Of a stretch of 64,000 nt of DNA, positions 1 to 12,006 are shown one piece after another. Numbering within the stretch: position 1 is the stretch's first letter; every line of letters begins with the position of its first letter. Location of the stretch: contig SJRY01000229.1 of assembly GCA_011319805.1 (NCBI GenBank), forward strand, positions 744,001-808,000, written 5' to 3'. Under the pieces are notes generated by a model. The model was not told the origin of the DNA. It was given only the letters and a program-made list of their open reading frames with translations, and did no database searches. The stretch comes from Macrocybe gigantea (lineage: Eukaryota > Basidiomycota > Agaricomycetes > Agaricales > Callistosporiaceae). The translations under genes were made by a program, and so were the position numbers.

Positions 1-1003
1 GGATGATCCTGGTAAGGTGTGATTGTGTACTGCGGATCGGCAGGATTTGTGGACCCTCTTCCACCGACCCAGGACGGAATGGTGATGGCGTGTTCAGCAT
101 CCGTTTTATTCCGCCGACGATAGCAAAACACAACCGCGAGAATGAGAATGAGGAGAGCGGCGAAACCACCCACGATTCCGCCAGCGATTGCACCGACGTT
201 GGTCGACGGACTGCCGCCATCAGTAGTATTATCTGCCTTGCTTGTCCTCGTTGGTTTTACAGTCGACCGCGTCGAAGATGCTGGACGAGTCGTATGAGTT
301 GAGGACGTCGTAGTAGGCTGGTCCTCGAATCTAAGGACAGATCGATCAGGACGTGGTCCCAAAAGAAAATAACGAACCACCACATTAACCCACGTGTATA
401 TGGCATAGTCAAAGTTCACAAAGACGTCGTGGTCCACGCCAGAGGTGGAGATGAGAAACCTGTGGTCCGTATTCGGCAGGCTTATTTTTGAAAAGACAAG
501 GGCGTTGTATTGCAGGGCGGTGCTGGTCGATGGAAGGTGGAGGAAGTTCCCAGCCGGCTGGCCGTCCAGCGTGAAATTGCACTCTGTCCGCGTAGTGATA
601 CCGTCCCCTTCATCGTTGGCAAGGATGAAGAACACATACAAAGCGGTGCCTACCAGCCCAATGATAATCAGTCATGGAAAAATAACCAGTGCGCCATCAA
701 CGTGCCTTTAAAGTCGAGCTCGATGGAAACGTTCTTCAGGTCTTTGTTGTACGTCGCAGCCGTCCATGTTCCGTTGAAGGCCTGTGCAGCAGCAGGCTGG
801 ATAACGCACGACTTGCACGTCGCATCCTCCCAAACTCCCTTCGTCGCTGGTAGGTATATCGGCCTCGTGCCGGTTATCGGATCACCTAGGGTATCATCTA
901 TCGTGCGATTGGTCGCAGCACCCGCTGCTCCCAGAACGAAAACGAAAGAAAAGGGGATAAATAAAGGGTGTAGCCTGACTCTCAGAAAGAAACTAGAAAG
1001 CAT
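1..1003 (-). CDS. Secreted single-pass membrane protein, 3' end outside window
   Basis: I recognise the architecture common in basidiomycetes but no function. The start chosen is the ATG at 1003, which gives a hydrophobic signal sequence ending in VLGAAGA; two in-frame ATGs lie upstream. An N-glycosylatable ectodomain follows (motifs TNRTIDDTLGD, GVWEDATC, ISTSGVDHDVFVNFDYAIYT), then a Thr/Ser-rich stalk, one transmembrane helix (NVGAIAGGIVGGFAALLILI, around 215-130) and a basic cytoplasmic stop-transfer CYRRRNK. Two introns are needed: 705-650, which works only with a GC donor (AAAG/GCACGT), and 393-331 (GT-AG), which joins IYT to FEDQP. The frame is still open at base 1, so the cytoplasmic tail is incomplete. 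It could be a cell-surface sensor, but this is inference only. Confidence 0.72.
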
Positions 1004-2524
1004 GGACAGAGGGGAAGAGAAAAAAAGGACGTCGTTAGTCATGTGGGCTCTCACCGCATCTCCTCCTCAAGGCCCTCGTTTTCGTGATGAGGACCTGCGT
1101 CGCAAGGAACTGTGGTTGGGTGGATATGTGCCTCCCAATGGGGTTATATGAAGTGCTTGCCGAACACGTTCTGCCCTTGCTGTATCACCATGGAAATGTG
1201 ATGAAGCCCATGTCATGGGACACAGCCCAATGGCCAAAATGAAAAGCCATGTCAAGCCCTTCATTGGGCTGGTACAAATTCCATGAACGTCATGGGGCCC
1301 GCGATACTCATTTATTGCTACGAACTGTTCAGAAATCCGGCATCCCAAGTCGATGTGACACGCACCATCATCAGCCAAAACAAACCCTAGAAAGAAGCGA
1401 ATCAAGCCCTTGATCCTCGATTCTCACAGCGCTCTCATGCGGCAAGGAGACGTTCCCGGGTTTCCCGCAACAGCAGCAAAAAAGCGCCGACTGCAACTGA
1501 GGAGAGTGCTTGAACGTTAACGGGTTGCTGGGAGACGCGATGAACATTCGAAAGCCACTCCTCGGCGCCCAGCAACGTCTATATAGCATAATCTATGACA
1601 CGACCCGGCGCTCGCCACAGAGCTCGAGTCGGACAACATCATGACCACATAGAGTTAAGGGAAAAGCTTAGCAAGAGCATTTTGAAGGCAAACCACGACA
1701 ACAACTGACTTTAGCTTGAGCTCTCGAATTCATCACTTTCATCAGACCGCACCAAACATGAAGAGGAAGAAAGAAAAGAAGCGAAAAGCAAAGAAAACAT
1801 TATTCTTTTCCTAACTACTACACTAAAAAGATGAACAGAGAACGAGAAAGAGGAAAAGAGAAAAAGATATAAACGACATTGGTCTCTCAACCAAAAAAAA
1901 AAAATTCAGCGACTACTCTAGGACAAAAAAATGTGATTAAGAATAATAAGCAGAGGCAGCGATGTTATCCAAGAAGGATGAATCTTCAAGTGCAGGATTG
2001 ACTGGATTGTGAAGATGGACCGGACACAGGGAGGGGCGAACACAATGAAGGAAGTGCAAAAGAAAGTCCTAGGTAAGGACAGGATCGAAGAAGGGACAGG
2101 AAGGCAAAAGGAATACGTGAAGGACAAGATCAATAGATCGTCTTTCAAAGTCGTTACCCGTATAAAAGATGACGGAAGACGGAAGAGAAGAGAAGAAGAC
2201 GAAACGGTCTATTGAGTAGTGGGGGTATAAACGTGATAGTTTTGGGAGAAAAAGAAAACCAAAAAAGAGATGACATCGCGGTTCCGTAACGTCACGCGGG
2301 TCGCGCATTAGGCTTCGTCATGCGTAGCAGAAACAAGGGAAGGAAGGGGGAGTGCGGCATCGTCTTCGAGCAGGCGAGGCGATGTGAGTGTGGGACCATG
2401 CTCGGGTGTGTCTTGATTTGTCATGTAAATTTTCCAACAAAGATAAGAAGAAAAGTTCCAAACAAAACATCCAACGTTGAGAGGCAGACGAAAAGAGCCT
2501 GCCTTTCCTCCTTCGCTCGATGTT
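1004..2524. other. Intergenic, purine-rich on + strand
   Basis: No gene is supported. The stretch is the upstream region of the minus-strand membrane-protein gene and the downstream region of the sugar transporter. From about 1759 to 2260 the plus strand is strongly purine-biased (runs such as GAAGAGGAAGAAAGAAAAG), so the transcribed minus strand is CT-rich, as is common upstream of fungal start sites. Confidence 0.5.
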
Positions 2525-4102
2525 TCACCGTATGACACCGAGTCCCTCTCTTTCGCTCAAGGGACTGGGTGGATTAGGTGTCGACACGCGCGACGGGACT
2601 CTCGACGGCGCTTTCGACGCATACGGCGAGCCATACGGTGCCTGATGGTACCGCGCCGTGTCCAACATCTCTCCAAAATGTGCCACATCCACCGACATGA
2701 GGTCCGGCGTTCCATTCGCGACGCCGTTCACGCCGTTACCCTTACTGCCGCCCATGCCGCTGTGACCCGTGAACCCAAGCGCGCTCGCAATCACGCGCGG
2801 GCTGCCGAACGGAGAGCTCTTCTTTGTCGAGGACAGCGACTGGCCCAGGATAGGCTCTGACGAGTCCACTGGGAACGGCGTCGCCTTGCCGGACGACAGG
2901 ACATTCCCTCCCCCCACGATGATGAGCGGTTCCTTGCCCGCTGGTTGATTGTACATCCATGTCGCGGTGAGTACTGTCGATGCGCCAACAATGAACGAGA
3001 GCGTGATGTGAAAGTCGAACAGACAACCGATGCGAGGAAGGACAATACGATCGAAAGGGACGTCGCAAAGCCCTTCAATATGTTGTCTGAATATTTGATC
3101 ACGATGGCCGTGATAAGCCCTCCGAGCACCTGAATCGCAACCGTCGCCCAGGCCCAGGCACCAAAGTTCCTGAACATGCCGCTCACGAAGCCCTGCGAAT
3201 CCTTGGTATATAGGATGGGCAGAAGCGCAGGGACGAGCGAGAAGAGGGACAGCTGAACATTGCGAACCCAAAGATCAGATTTTGAGTTTTTGAGGACCAT
3301 CTCAAAGTACACGCCGGCGAGCCCGGAGGTGAAGCATGCGGCGGTGACAGCGCCAAAGCCTTTGAGCGGGTTCATAATATGAACATGATAGTCGTGCGCG
3401 CTGCCGACGGTAGTGTGCTTTGGGGCGGAGTGGCCAGCAGAGGAGGTCTGGATTTGGACAATACCAACACCTATGGCAAGGAAGAAGAGTGAAGTCCACT
3501 TCGTGGGCGAGAGGCGCTTGCGGAGCATTGCGACGGAGAAGGCGGCAGTTGTCAGGATCTTCATCTGATACATGACTTGGAAGGACGCGACAGGGAGGTT
3601 GCTGATGGCCACAAACTGGAGGGAATTTTGGACGACGTAGAGGATGGCAGGGATGGAGAGCTTCCAGCAGTCGGGACTGAAGATTTCTGAGCAAACGGAG
3701 GAGAACGGGGCAATCCACATATACAGCAATGATCGAAGAGTGCCAGAGGAATATTTCCGCTGCCATACAATGTCAGGGTTGTTTTTTGCTTTCAGCAGTG
3801 CGATGGTGAACGATATAGACCCCTTCAGGATTTCGTTGAACAGGACGGCAGATGCGGGAGAATACGCGAGCGCGGGGGGCATAGAAACGCGGGAATAATG
3901 CATTACGATGGAAAGCGCCGCATTCTGGACGGCCAGCGTGACTAGTCTGCAGAGGGGATTGAGAAGTCAAAGCGAGGGTGGGATTTTTCAGTGGCTGGTT
4001 GACTTACGACACGTATTTGAGCGGCATGCCACATATCCTGGGCACATTCTGGCTTTCAGGGGAAGAATACAGGCCGTTGGGGGGGACGAAACCACCGTTC
4101 AT
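2525..4102 (-). CDS. UDP-galactose-type nucleotide-sugar transporter (one apparent frameshift)
   Basis: Golgi membrane antiporter of the nucleotide-sugar/CMP-sialate transporter family; the closest family match is the UDP-galactose transporters (S. pombe Gms1 type), supplying UDP-sugar for lumenal glycosylation. Exon 1 is 4102-4008 (starts MNGGFVPPNG, ends CGMPLKYVS) and is spliced to exon 2 at 3946 (LVTLAVQNAALSIVMHYSR). Family landmarks are PASAVLFNEILKG, PAILYVVQNSLQFVAISNL, ASFQVMYQMKILTTAAFSV, LSPTKWTSLFFLAIGVGIVQ, SGLAGVYFEMVLK and IVIKYSDNILKGFATSLSIV, covering about ten membrane helices. At about 3016-3028 the frame shifts by one base between SFLASV and LFDFHITLSF. The downstream frame carries the conserved last helix (VLTATWMYNQP) and a long Ser/Pro-rich cytoplasmic tail ending at 2525. 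Read literally, the protein would lose its last helix. Confidence 0.88.
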
Positions 4103-5260
4103 AGCCTTTTCCGCGTAGGCATTGGATGCGGAAGGCAGGAGGGGCGAGGAACGCGGTGAGGACTTGTTGGAAATTCAGACAGACCGATGGGGGACGAAGG
4201 GCGGAGGGATGGTGACGAACGGTGGTACATATCCGAGGGTGCGAGGGGGGACGAGGACAAGTTTACTGCTGGCGCTCGGGGGAAAGAACTAGCCATAAAC
4301 CAGGCGCGGGCTATGATGGCGGGTTCACGGGGTTTACGGCTATATTAGGGCGCCCTGTCGGAGGCAGAAGCTGTAGGGCGAGCAGGAAGTTGGGCACGCT
4401 GATCAGCTGGCACGTCGACGGGGCGCTGGAGGGACCATACCTTGTATCGTATGGAGGAAAAGGACGGCGAGCAGGAGGGGAAGGAAGCAAGCGGATTGGA
4501 AGAGCCAAGCGACGTTGGACCAGAAGCACACGAAAAAAAAAGTTTCGCAATTCAATTTCCCACGTGCGCAATCATCACAAGGCGCTAAAGTACTTTTTTA
4601 CTGTACAGTGACCCTCCATATCTCTACCTTACAATCAAGGGTCTGCTGAAAGATACTGTCAGACAGAGCCTCAGCCTCGCCTTTGTCTCTCCACTCGCAA
4701 CCACTGCCTGCTCAGCAACGTCCATTAAAGGACAGCCGCGAACACGGCACCCGCGCCATGCGGGATCTCGATACGAGACGGGATGCGTGCTTTTACCAGG
4801 TTTATCATCATCGGCTCATCGACAAGCACACAGGAAAAGGAATGGAGGTGGCACTCACTCATACCCATAGCAAAAAAATCCATATCATTGCCTAAACACA
4901 GCACATGCGATCTAACGTAGAATTCTGTGAGAAAGCTCCAGGTGATCCTGCATCCTTGCCCCTCGACCAGAGGGAGGAGCGATCAGCAAAGATTGTTTTT
5001 GAGAATCTCCTCCAGCAAAAGAGCTGCTCTTCGACGTTTGTCTGGACCATCCATCCCTGGCAGACTAACAGCTACCTCTTTCGAGGAGGAGGACAGGACA
5101 GTAATTGGGACGTCGGTGTTTTGAGTTTGTGGAAACCCGAATAAAAAAATAATCCAGATTGATATAGTACATCCGGATACTTCCGTAGTCGGAGCTGGAA
5201 AAGTCTTTCTCCCGCCAACTTTCTGCTGGTCGTCGGCGTCGACGTCGCAAAAGCACTAAA
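4103..5260. promoter_or_regulatory. Divergent intergenic region
   Basis: About 1.16 kb between the start codons of the minus-strand sugar transporter and the plus-strand Mrp51 gene, so it must hold both promoters. Short ORFs here have no recognisable similarity. No specific factor site can be named with confidence. Confidence 0.45.
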
Positions 5261-6654
5261 ATGGCGGCGACAGCAGCCGCCGTCGCGTCCGCCAAAACTC
5301 AAATGCGGCCACCGCCACCATCGTCACCGTTCGCAGAGCTCCTACGCCGCTCCAAATTCGCCTCATATGACCCCTCCATACGCCAGACATATTCTGCACC
5401 TCCCGCGGATGCACACCGCGGAAACTGGGGCCTCAAGCGGCCCATATCCCTCCGCGGTCGCAACAAGTTCATCACCCTCCCCTCGTTCGAGCACCCAGCC
5501 ATGTTCATTGAGTGGAGCCAAGCCGAAAGCCAGGTGCGCTTCATCCGGCGAATTGAGGAGCTGGACATGACGCCGCGCGTGCACGAGCGCACGCCGTGGG
5601 GCAGTCTCTCGGCAAGGCCAAGGCGCACTGGCTTATCGACTCCGACTTTTGCCCTAACGAGGATTTCAAGGCGCCCGACCGTAAGGATCAACTTGAGAAG
5701 CAGCAAAGCCAGATGACCATTGACTTGGAAGGCATGGGCACCAAGGGTCCTGGCCAGTACGGCCCCGCCCGTGGCCCGCCCGAGACAGGACGCAACCCCT
5801 CCGTCACCGCCAACATCAACGCCATGTCCCCTCGCCAGTTCCGGCGCTACCTTCGTAAGCTGCGCAAGCTCCGCCCCGAGTTCCGTGCATATCTCGACCA
5901 GCTCGCGCAAGACAAACCCGAGACCGAGGGTGCACTCGCCCTGCGCTCGCTCTACGAGATCGCGCAGAACACCGCCAAGGGGTACCACAGATGGTTCCTC
6001 CAAGACCAGCTCGCGGCGGACCTGCACAAGCCCGGCACCCGCCTCATCGAGCAGCAGCCGCACCCGAACGGCGCACTCATGTATGCCCACCCTTCCGGGC
6101 TCGACACTCACTTCCGCACGACCTACCAGCCCGGCATTGTCCTACACACCGCGCCGCAGCGCCGCGATGTCATCCACGGCTACACGCCAAGCGGCTTTGC
6201 TGTCAGCTTCGGCGGCCTCACGGGCATCGTTGCCAAGAACCGCGCAGGTTCCGCGCGGCCGCTCTTTGAGCGCCCCGACGTCGACCCAAGCAACGTCCAA
6301 GAATCGGTCGCCCCCATGCGTCTCGCGCCGATGAGCATGCTCCTAAGCACCGTCCCACAAGTCGTCGGAAAGCACGCGAATCCCATGAACGGAGTCGCCG
6401 TCGCATCAGAAGTCATCACGGAGCAAGCTGGTCACCATCAGGACAACCCCTACAAGCCCGGCTCGAAAGAGTATATCAATCTCGCGCCCATGCCCGTGAA
6501 GGCCGCGGCACAGAACTTTACAAAAAGGGTGAAGTGGGAAAAGTGGAAGAAGTCGTCCAAGGAAAAGCAGGCCTCGTCAAACGATATGTTGACAAGGTTG
6601 CAAGGCATGAGCGGTGTCTCAAAGGATGCGCCCTTCTCGGAACCTGAATTTTAG
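5261..6654 (+). CDS. MRP51: Mitochondrial ribosomal small-subunit protein Mrp51 (one apparent frameshift)
   Basis: Member of the fungal Mrp51 family of mitoribosomal small-subunit proteins, acting in mitochondrial translation. The N-terminal half has the family signature: PFAELLRRSKFASYD, HRGNWGLKRPISLRGRNKFI, EHPAMFIEWSQAESQVRFIR. The C-terminal half continues as GKAKAHWLIDSDFCPNEDF through INAMSPRQFRRYLRKLRKLR, GYTPSAFAVSFGGLTGIVA-like (here GYTPSGFAVSFGGLTGIV) to PFSEPEF at the stop. The two halves are in different frames and meet in AGTCTCTCGGC at 5602-5612. One missing base, or one duplicated TC, explains it, and no intron fits. Apart from that the gene is a single uninterrupted exon of about 1.4 kb. 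It is convergent with the HYPK gene, 120 bp away. Confidence 0.85.
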
Positions 6655-6774
6655 CGATGCGACTATATAATATATCTATCTTAGTTCTGATTTGGAGAGC
6701 TTTTATTATAATGTTGCCAGTCGCATTGGTTCACGATAGCCTCTGAGGAAACAGATAAAGGACACGTTTGGATT

Positions 6775-7259
6775 TCAGGGCGCAACTAATGCGCGTAGCG
6801 TCTCGCCGATATCTCCTCCATGCTCCAACAGCGCCTTTTCAGCATGCGCCCGCGTCATTTCAAACTCATGCATCTGAAAAAGAGGTCAGAGGATTAGGGG
6901 AAGGAGCAAAAAAAAAAAATCGGACGAGAAAGGAAAAAAAAAAAGAAAAACTCACGATGAGATCCACATCGTCGCGTTTGAGCGCAGCGACAGCTGGGTC
7001 TTTGGCTGGTTTTGCAGGGGCCTTCTCCAAAACACCTCCCGGCTTGTACGCCTCCTCCATTTTGCCTTTTGAGTACGAAAAGCCGTCCACGAACTGGTCG
7101 CGGTTCGCAAAGGGACGACGACGAACGCCCACACCGTTTACGGAGAGTTTTAATTACGGAATAAAAAAAGTCAGCGTGACGGAGGAGGTTCGATGATGAG
7201 GAAGTATCACGTACGTTCATGATGACTTCTGGCTCTGGACGGCCATTGCTCCTAGACAT
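6775..7259 (-). CDS. HYPK: HYPK homologue (NatA-associated UBA-like protein)
   Basis: Small 93-residue protein of the huntingtin-interacting protein K family. In other eukaryotes this family binds the NatA N-terminal acetyltransferase at the ribosome; a role here is inferred from the family. Three exons give a continuous frame: 7259-7215 (MSRSNGRPEPEVIMN), 7093-6956 (FVDGFSYSKGKMEEAYKPGG to KRDDVDLI) and 6873-6775 (MHEFEMTRAHAEKALLEHGG, DIGETLRALVAP, stop). The last exon is the UBA-like three-helix module with the conserved E-T-R-A-x-A-E-x-A-L pattern. Both introns are GT-AG (121 and 82 nt). The exon-2 acceptor was chosen because it joins N to FVDGFSYS, as in relatives. No frameshift was seen. 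The gene lies 215 bp downstream of the NEDD1-like stop, on the same strand. Confidence 0.85.
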
Positions 7260-7474
7260 GGCTCTTCAACGTGGTCAGAGGACGAAATGCTGGACGCGCG
7301 TGACCTTCTTGGACGATGCGATATCTCCGCGACGCAATCTCACAAACTTTTATCACATCGAAAAGATAAAGAAATCATACAGTTTATGGCATTACACCTA
7401 ATCAAACACCATACTTACTACAGATACGATCCAGAGGAAAAAGGAAACGAGACATTTAGTATCCGATCGACTCC

Positions 7475-9940
7475 TCAATACCCCCTCGAGCTCCTCAACC
7501 TCTCATTCTCTTCGCGCAGCCTCTGGTTCTCCTCTCTCAAGTCTCTCAAATCACCTACATACTCATCCATCAGCGTGCGCAGCTCCTTCCTCCATCCCCT
7601 GCCCATCCTGACAAGATCGAGGTGCAGCCCCATCATCTCCGCGCGTGTCTCGCTCTGAAAGTCGTACATCACGTCCTTCACGATCGTCCGCAAGAGCTCG
7701 TGCGCTGAGGCGTTCCCGCCTGCGCCGCCCGCCCCTGTGTCCACGGATTGCCGGAGAGGAGACACCCAGGCTTCCGACGAGACTCGAGGTCGTCGTGGCG
7801 ACACCTGCAAGCTCAATCTCCTCGCCTCCTCGTCGGCGGCGTCTTGACGACCCACCCCAAGTCGGTCACCTTCACTTATCAAACCTTCACCCTTTCCTTC
7901 GTCATTGTCTCCGCCCCAGAACCCGACAGACTTGCTCTTGCCTTTCTTGTCTCTGTTTTTCTCTTCAATTCCCTCTTCTGTGCCGGCCTGGATCCACTCG
8001 TCGACCTCTGGCGTGCCCAAGCCTAGGACGGCCAACTTTTTGCCAGGCAGAACCGGTGTAGTAGGTTCCTCTGCGTGAATATTTGGCAGACTGGGCGATG
8101 GCGTCCGACTCGGCTGCTGGACGATCCGCGGGACGGGAGGGACAGGCGGCGGACTGATCCGGAACCAGACGCGGAACGTGAACCCGCTCTAGACATGGCT
8201 GAACCAGATCTCGAGGTCATCGTTGTGGTGGTCGCACGCGAGGAAGAGCGCGCAGAAGCGGCTGATGCAGCCTCTGACACGGCTCGAGAGGCAGATGAAG
8301 CGGTACGTGGACGGGAGGGAGCAGCCTGTTTCTCAGGGACAGATAGCGAAACCCCAGTGGATGCCTTCTTAGCCCTCGATGCAGTTGACGTCCCTTTCGC
8401 GCGCTGTGATCTAGTGCTGATCATTGCAGAGATGCTTGGCGGACTTTCAGGCGGTGTTGGCGAAGCGCGAGCCTTGGCGTATGACGAGGTCTTGCTGCTC
8501 AGCTTTACCGGTGTAAGTTTCGTGGCGTCCTTCATGACGTTCAATGTGTCGAGTTGCACTGGGATGTCAGTCAGTATAATCCAGGATCGTCATAGGAGAA
8601 GCATCTACCGGAGATGTCGTCCGAATCGTCGTTCTTGCTGTTGCCAAGCGGGTCTCGGACAGGTGAAAATACTTTGGTCGTCGCTAAAGGGTTCCTCTTT
8701 GCGACTGGTGACAGGGCGGTCTTTATTCCTTTAAGGTTGGACGGAAGTGAGCCCTCTTTGCCCGGTTGGTTCGCGCGCGCCTTTCCGAGGGAAGCGCTAT
8801 TCTTTACCGTCCCATTGACTGGCCTTCGTACTGGATTGTTCTCTGTCTGAGCAGTCGTTCTCGTCATCACTGTAGTTGCCTTTAGCTTTGCCGCGCTCTC
8901 AGGAGAAGATTTCGTCTTTTTCTTTGAAACGATCGTCTTCATATGTCGTGCAGATGGGATTTGTAGATACTCACTTGAAAGCTCATTGCTTCAATTCTAC
9001 AGCCCGATTCATCAATGATGATGCTCTTGGGTGGTTTGTCTAATGCCCTTAGGTCTATGATAAGAAGCTTGCCATTTCCGTTCCCAGATACACCGTAGCG
9101 CCTTCGGGAGAGAATGCTACAGAAGTGAGAGGTACCTTCACGTTGAGCGTACGGAAAAGCCTGTTTGGTGAACCATCAGCCTCTAACTGGTGTCACTCGA
9201 ATGGAAGTCAAGTCAACATACCCTTTTTCTTTGTCGAGGTCAACGAGGCCGACATTTCCCCCTGATGTGGCGACGGCTACGAGGGTCTTGCTGAACGGGC
9301 TAGAGGCTATGCCAACAACGGATCCGGACATGTCGTTTCCTAGCTGGACGGTCTTCAAAGGCGCAGAAGGCCTTGTGGTGTCGCAGACAATGAATTGCCT
9401 CGCGGTGCAAAGGAGGAGCCGCGTGCGCGAGTGTGGGTGGAATTCAGATGCCATGATCGCCTGCCCTGCCAAAGTGAGGCCGCGCAGCACCGTGTGTGAA
9501 CCGAGAGAGAGGTTGTGAATGTGCACGGCATTGGAAGAGGTGGACGCAAGGAAGGTGGCGTCGTTCGAAAGAGAGAGGGACGTTATCGCGGTCTTGTGTG
9601 TTTCAAATGTCTGAGTAATCTTGGGCGTCGAACCTCCGTGCTCGCACACATAGCACTTTTCACCGGCACTCCAGATCAACGTAGCCTTGTCTTTAACGAC
9701 AAGATGAGATATCAAACCCTGGGCATGCGCAGTGCAAAGTTCGTCCAAGGCATCGGACACTACATCGTATTTATGCACTTTCCCGGAGGATGCTAGGAAT
9801 ACGCAAGCGTTGTCTATTGACCATGCGCTGGAGACGACTTTGCGCTCCAAGGGTGATGTAGCAGGTACGGAGGAAGGTGCGCGCTTGAGTGTTGTAGAGT
9901 CTAGAAGACTGAGGCGATTGGTGGATGCGACCGCGAGCAT
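7475..9940 (-). CDS. NEDD1-like WD40 and coiled-coil protein (two apparent frameshifts)
   Basis: Resembles NEDD1/GCP-WD, the adaptor that attaches gamma-tubulin ring complexes to spindle poles. The start is MLAVASTNRLSLLD at 9940. The N-terminal part is a WD40 propeller (SSAWSIDNACVFLASSGK, HKTAITSLSLSNDATFLAST, SPFSKTLVAVATSGGNVGLV). Intron 1 is 9221-9161. Intron 2 joins SFQ to TIVSKKK. A further intron joins DDSDDIS to VQLDTLNVMKDATKL. The middle is Ser/Pro/Lys-rich and disordered (KVFSPVRDPLGNS). The C-terminus (HELLRTIVKDVMYDFQ, GLHLDLVRMGRGWRKELR, then REENQRLREENERLR) is the helical region expected to bind the gamma-tubulin complex. Two one-base losses must be assumed: at about 9081-9087 (VYLG/NGNGKLLIIDLR) and between about 8120 and 8240. 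Confidence 0.78.
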
Positions 9941-10525
9941 GATGCAAGTATTGCCTTTTTTTTCTGAGCGTCGCCAGGCAAGTGCAAAACGCGTAAATAT
10001 GGCCAAATATCGGCAGCGCGTCTGTCACCTGATTCACTGTAGAGGCATGTCTAGATGATATGCCCAATGCCAGCGACGATCCTGGAGATACTATTGGCCA
10101 ACTCTTCACTCCATCCCAGTGGCACGATATCTCTCAATCGCATCCGGTGCTGGACTCGGTTGATTCTAAAGTTTCATGTGGTCGAACCTCTCGACCTTTC
10201 CTCAGCTAACATTGGTTTGAAGTGACTTTTGGTAACAATCAGCCTTGACGCGTTTCATATCCTGAAATTAGCTCACATCGATTGGAGTTCACGAGACGTC
10301 ACAATGATTATGACGGTCCTCTATCATTCGATCGTGGCCACCACTATTCTAAGATGTGATTCTTTCAGCTATAGTCAGGTGCTCTGACATTGTCTAATTG
10401 TATTCTAATATCGATCTACATCGGATACTCGTAGCGTTGGCTACCACCTCTGCAGCCGACCATCTGCATAGTTTTGTCCAGTATAAACAACAAGAAAGGA
10501 GCGTACATCACTAACTGAAGACGTG
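9941..10525. promoter_or_regulatory. Divergent intergenic region
   Basis: 585 bp between the starts of the minus-strand NEDD1-like gene and the plus-strand F-box gene. It should contain both promoters. I see no clear motif or RNA gene. Confidence 0.4.
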
Positions 10526-12006
10526 ATGCAGACACCAAGTTGCCAACGCTGTGCCCCGGCGTCGAAGGACCACTATCATCCTTCAATCCCAGAAGATCCC
10601 CCTATCGACCGCCTTCCTCCAGAGCTGCTCTGGTTAATTTTCACGTATTGTTTGCGTGCAGTGAACTGTGGATGGCAGCCACCCTATGTCAAGGTGATGG
10701 ATGAGATGTTGTTTCGCATCATGCACATCTGTCGAAAGTGGCACAACATTGCGATAAACTGCCCCTCGCTTTGGTCGATCATCAAACTCGGAAACCCGAT
10801 TCGGACTACACACTTCTTGGCACACTCCCAAAATGCAGCCCTTATTGTTCATCTCGATCGCAGAGACTGCGAAGAAGAGTTACGATGCATCGCGATGCAT
10901 TCATCTCGAATTCAAACAATTTTTGTCGGTCGCCATGCCCTTGGCTCTTTCCTCAAGATTTTCCACGAACGGGAGACTCCGCTTCTACAGCGGCTGATCA
11001 TATCAGCCTACGCTGAAAACGACATTGTCGCCCCATTCACTCTGAGGGGCGTTTCTAGCCTCCAGGAATTGTCAATACATGGCTCGAAAATACGAGATTA
11101 CGCTGTTCTTTCGACTTTGACTTCCCAAGCACGTTGTTTAACGTCGTTGGAACTTTTCCAAGAAGGTGGACCTGTCGCGTCGGTGACTTCGCTCATTGCG
11201 CTTCTTGAAGACCTTAAAGAGCTGAAGGAACTTCGGCTACAGCCAATTCCCGCTGTTTTCGATGCTTCTCCAACAGACGAGTCACTTTGAGCGGTCTCAC
11301 TCGCTTGACGTTTGACCATCCCACTTCCCTCCGCTTTTATAAACGTTTATTAGAGCACTTTCATCTTCCAGACGACGTAGTCATCAATCTAGGGTGTCAA
11401 CAGCTTGCAGATGACCTCGCCTCCGTATCTCAATCCGTGGGCGCTTTGTTCAATAATTGTCCTGCACACTCCGTCGGCTTGTCGAGGAGGGAGTTATCTT
11501 GCAGCCGGGCGGATGTCCGTCTCTTCCTTCGGTTGGGTCTTCCATCCTACGAAACCAATGCGGCTTTGAAAGAGATCCTTCAGGCCGTCATAGGTGCCAT
11601 TCCATCGATATCCGGGTTCACTGCGAACCATAAATTCAATCTAGACAGCCAATACATATGCAAGTGCCACGCCGTGAATGACATCTGGTTCGATGGTCTC
11701 AATCGCGAATTTTTCCATGCGGTGTTTCCGGACTTCGCGCATGGCTTCACCTGGGCAACGAAAGCGTCACTGCCCTTCCCATCGTTGCAAAACCTGACAT
11801 TTTCGCAAATCGATTTTGTCAACGAGCCATCTGAAGGAGATTCTTGGTCTGGGCCTCGGTGCTTCGACGTGCTCATCAAGGCGCTAAAAGCGAGACAATC
11901 GATGGGCTTGTCCGTCTCCCGTCTCCACATCATGAGATCCTGCGCCTTGTCCGCAGAGCAGAAGGAAAGATTGACTTCAGTTGCCACTAACGTTTGGTGC
12001 ATCTAA
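10526..12006 (+). CDS. F-box protein with leucine-rich region (one apparent frameshift)
   Basis: Typical agaricomycete F-box protein, likely a substrate adaptor of an SCF ubiquitin ligase. The F-box is near residues 25-75: PIDRLPPELLWLIFTYCL, then ICRKWHNIAINCPSLWSII. Degenerate leucine-rich segments follow (SSLQELSIHGSKI, LTSLELFQEGG, LEDLKELKELRLQ). At 11286-11289 the frame stops within CACTTTGAGC. One additional T restores ESLLSGLTRLTFDHP and reading continues without interruption to 12006. The C-terminal part has further LRR-like text (LPFPSLQNLTFSQIDF). The substrate is unknown. Such genes turn over fast, so the break could be a true mutation, but it matches the window-wide pattern of one-base losses. 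Confidence 0.72.

Noticed and set aside
510..1151. 213-codon plus-strand ORF
   Set aside because: It is antisense to the signal peptide and ectodomain of the membrane-protein gene, has no conserved features, and the minus strand gives a coherent spliced protein.
1067..1405. 112-codon minus-strand ORF upstream of the membrane protein
   Set aside because: No recognisable domain and no consistent splice to the downstream exon; it lies in the probable promoter.
3016..3028. Programmed ribosomal frameshift signal in the sugar transporter
   Set aside because: No slippery heptamer or obvious downstream structure, and similar one-base breaks occur in many unrelated genes, which points to a technical cause.
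5299..6111. 270-codon minus-strand ORF
   Set aside because: Antisense shadow of MRP51 with high GC at third positions; the plus strand matches the Mrp51 family.
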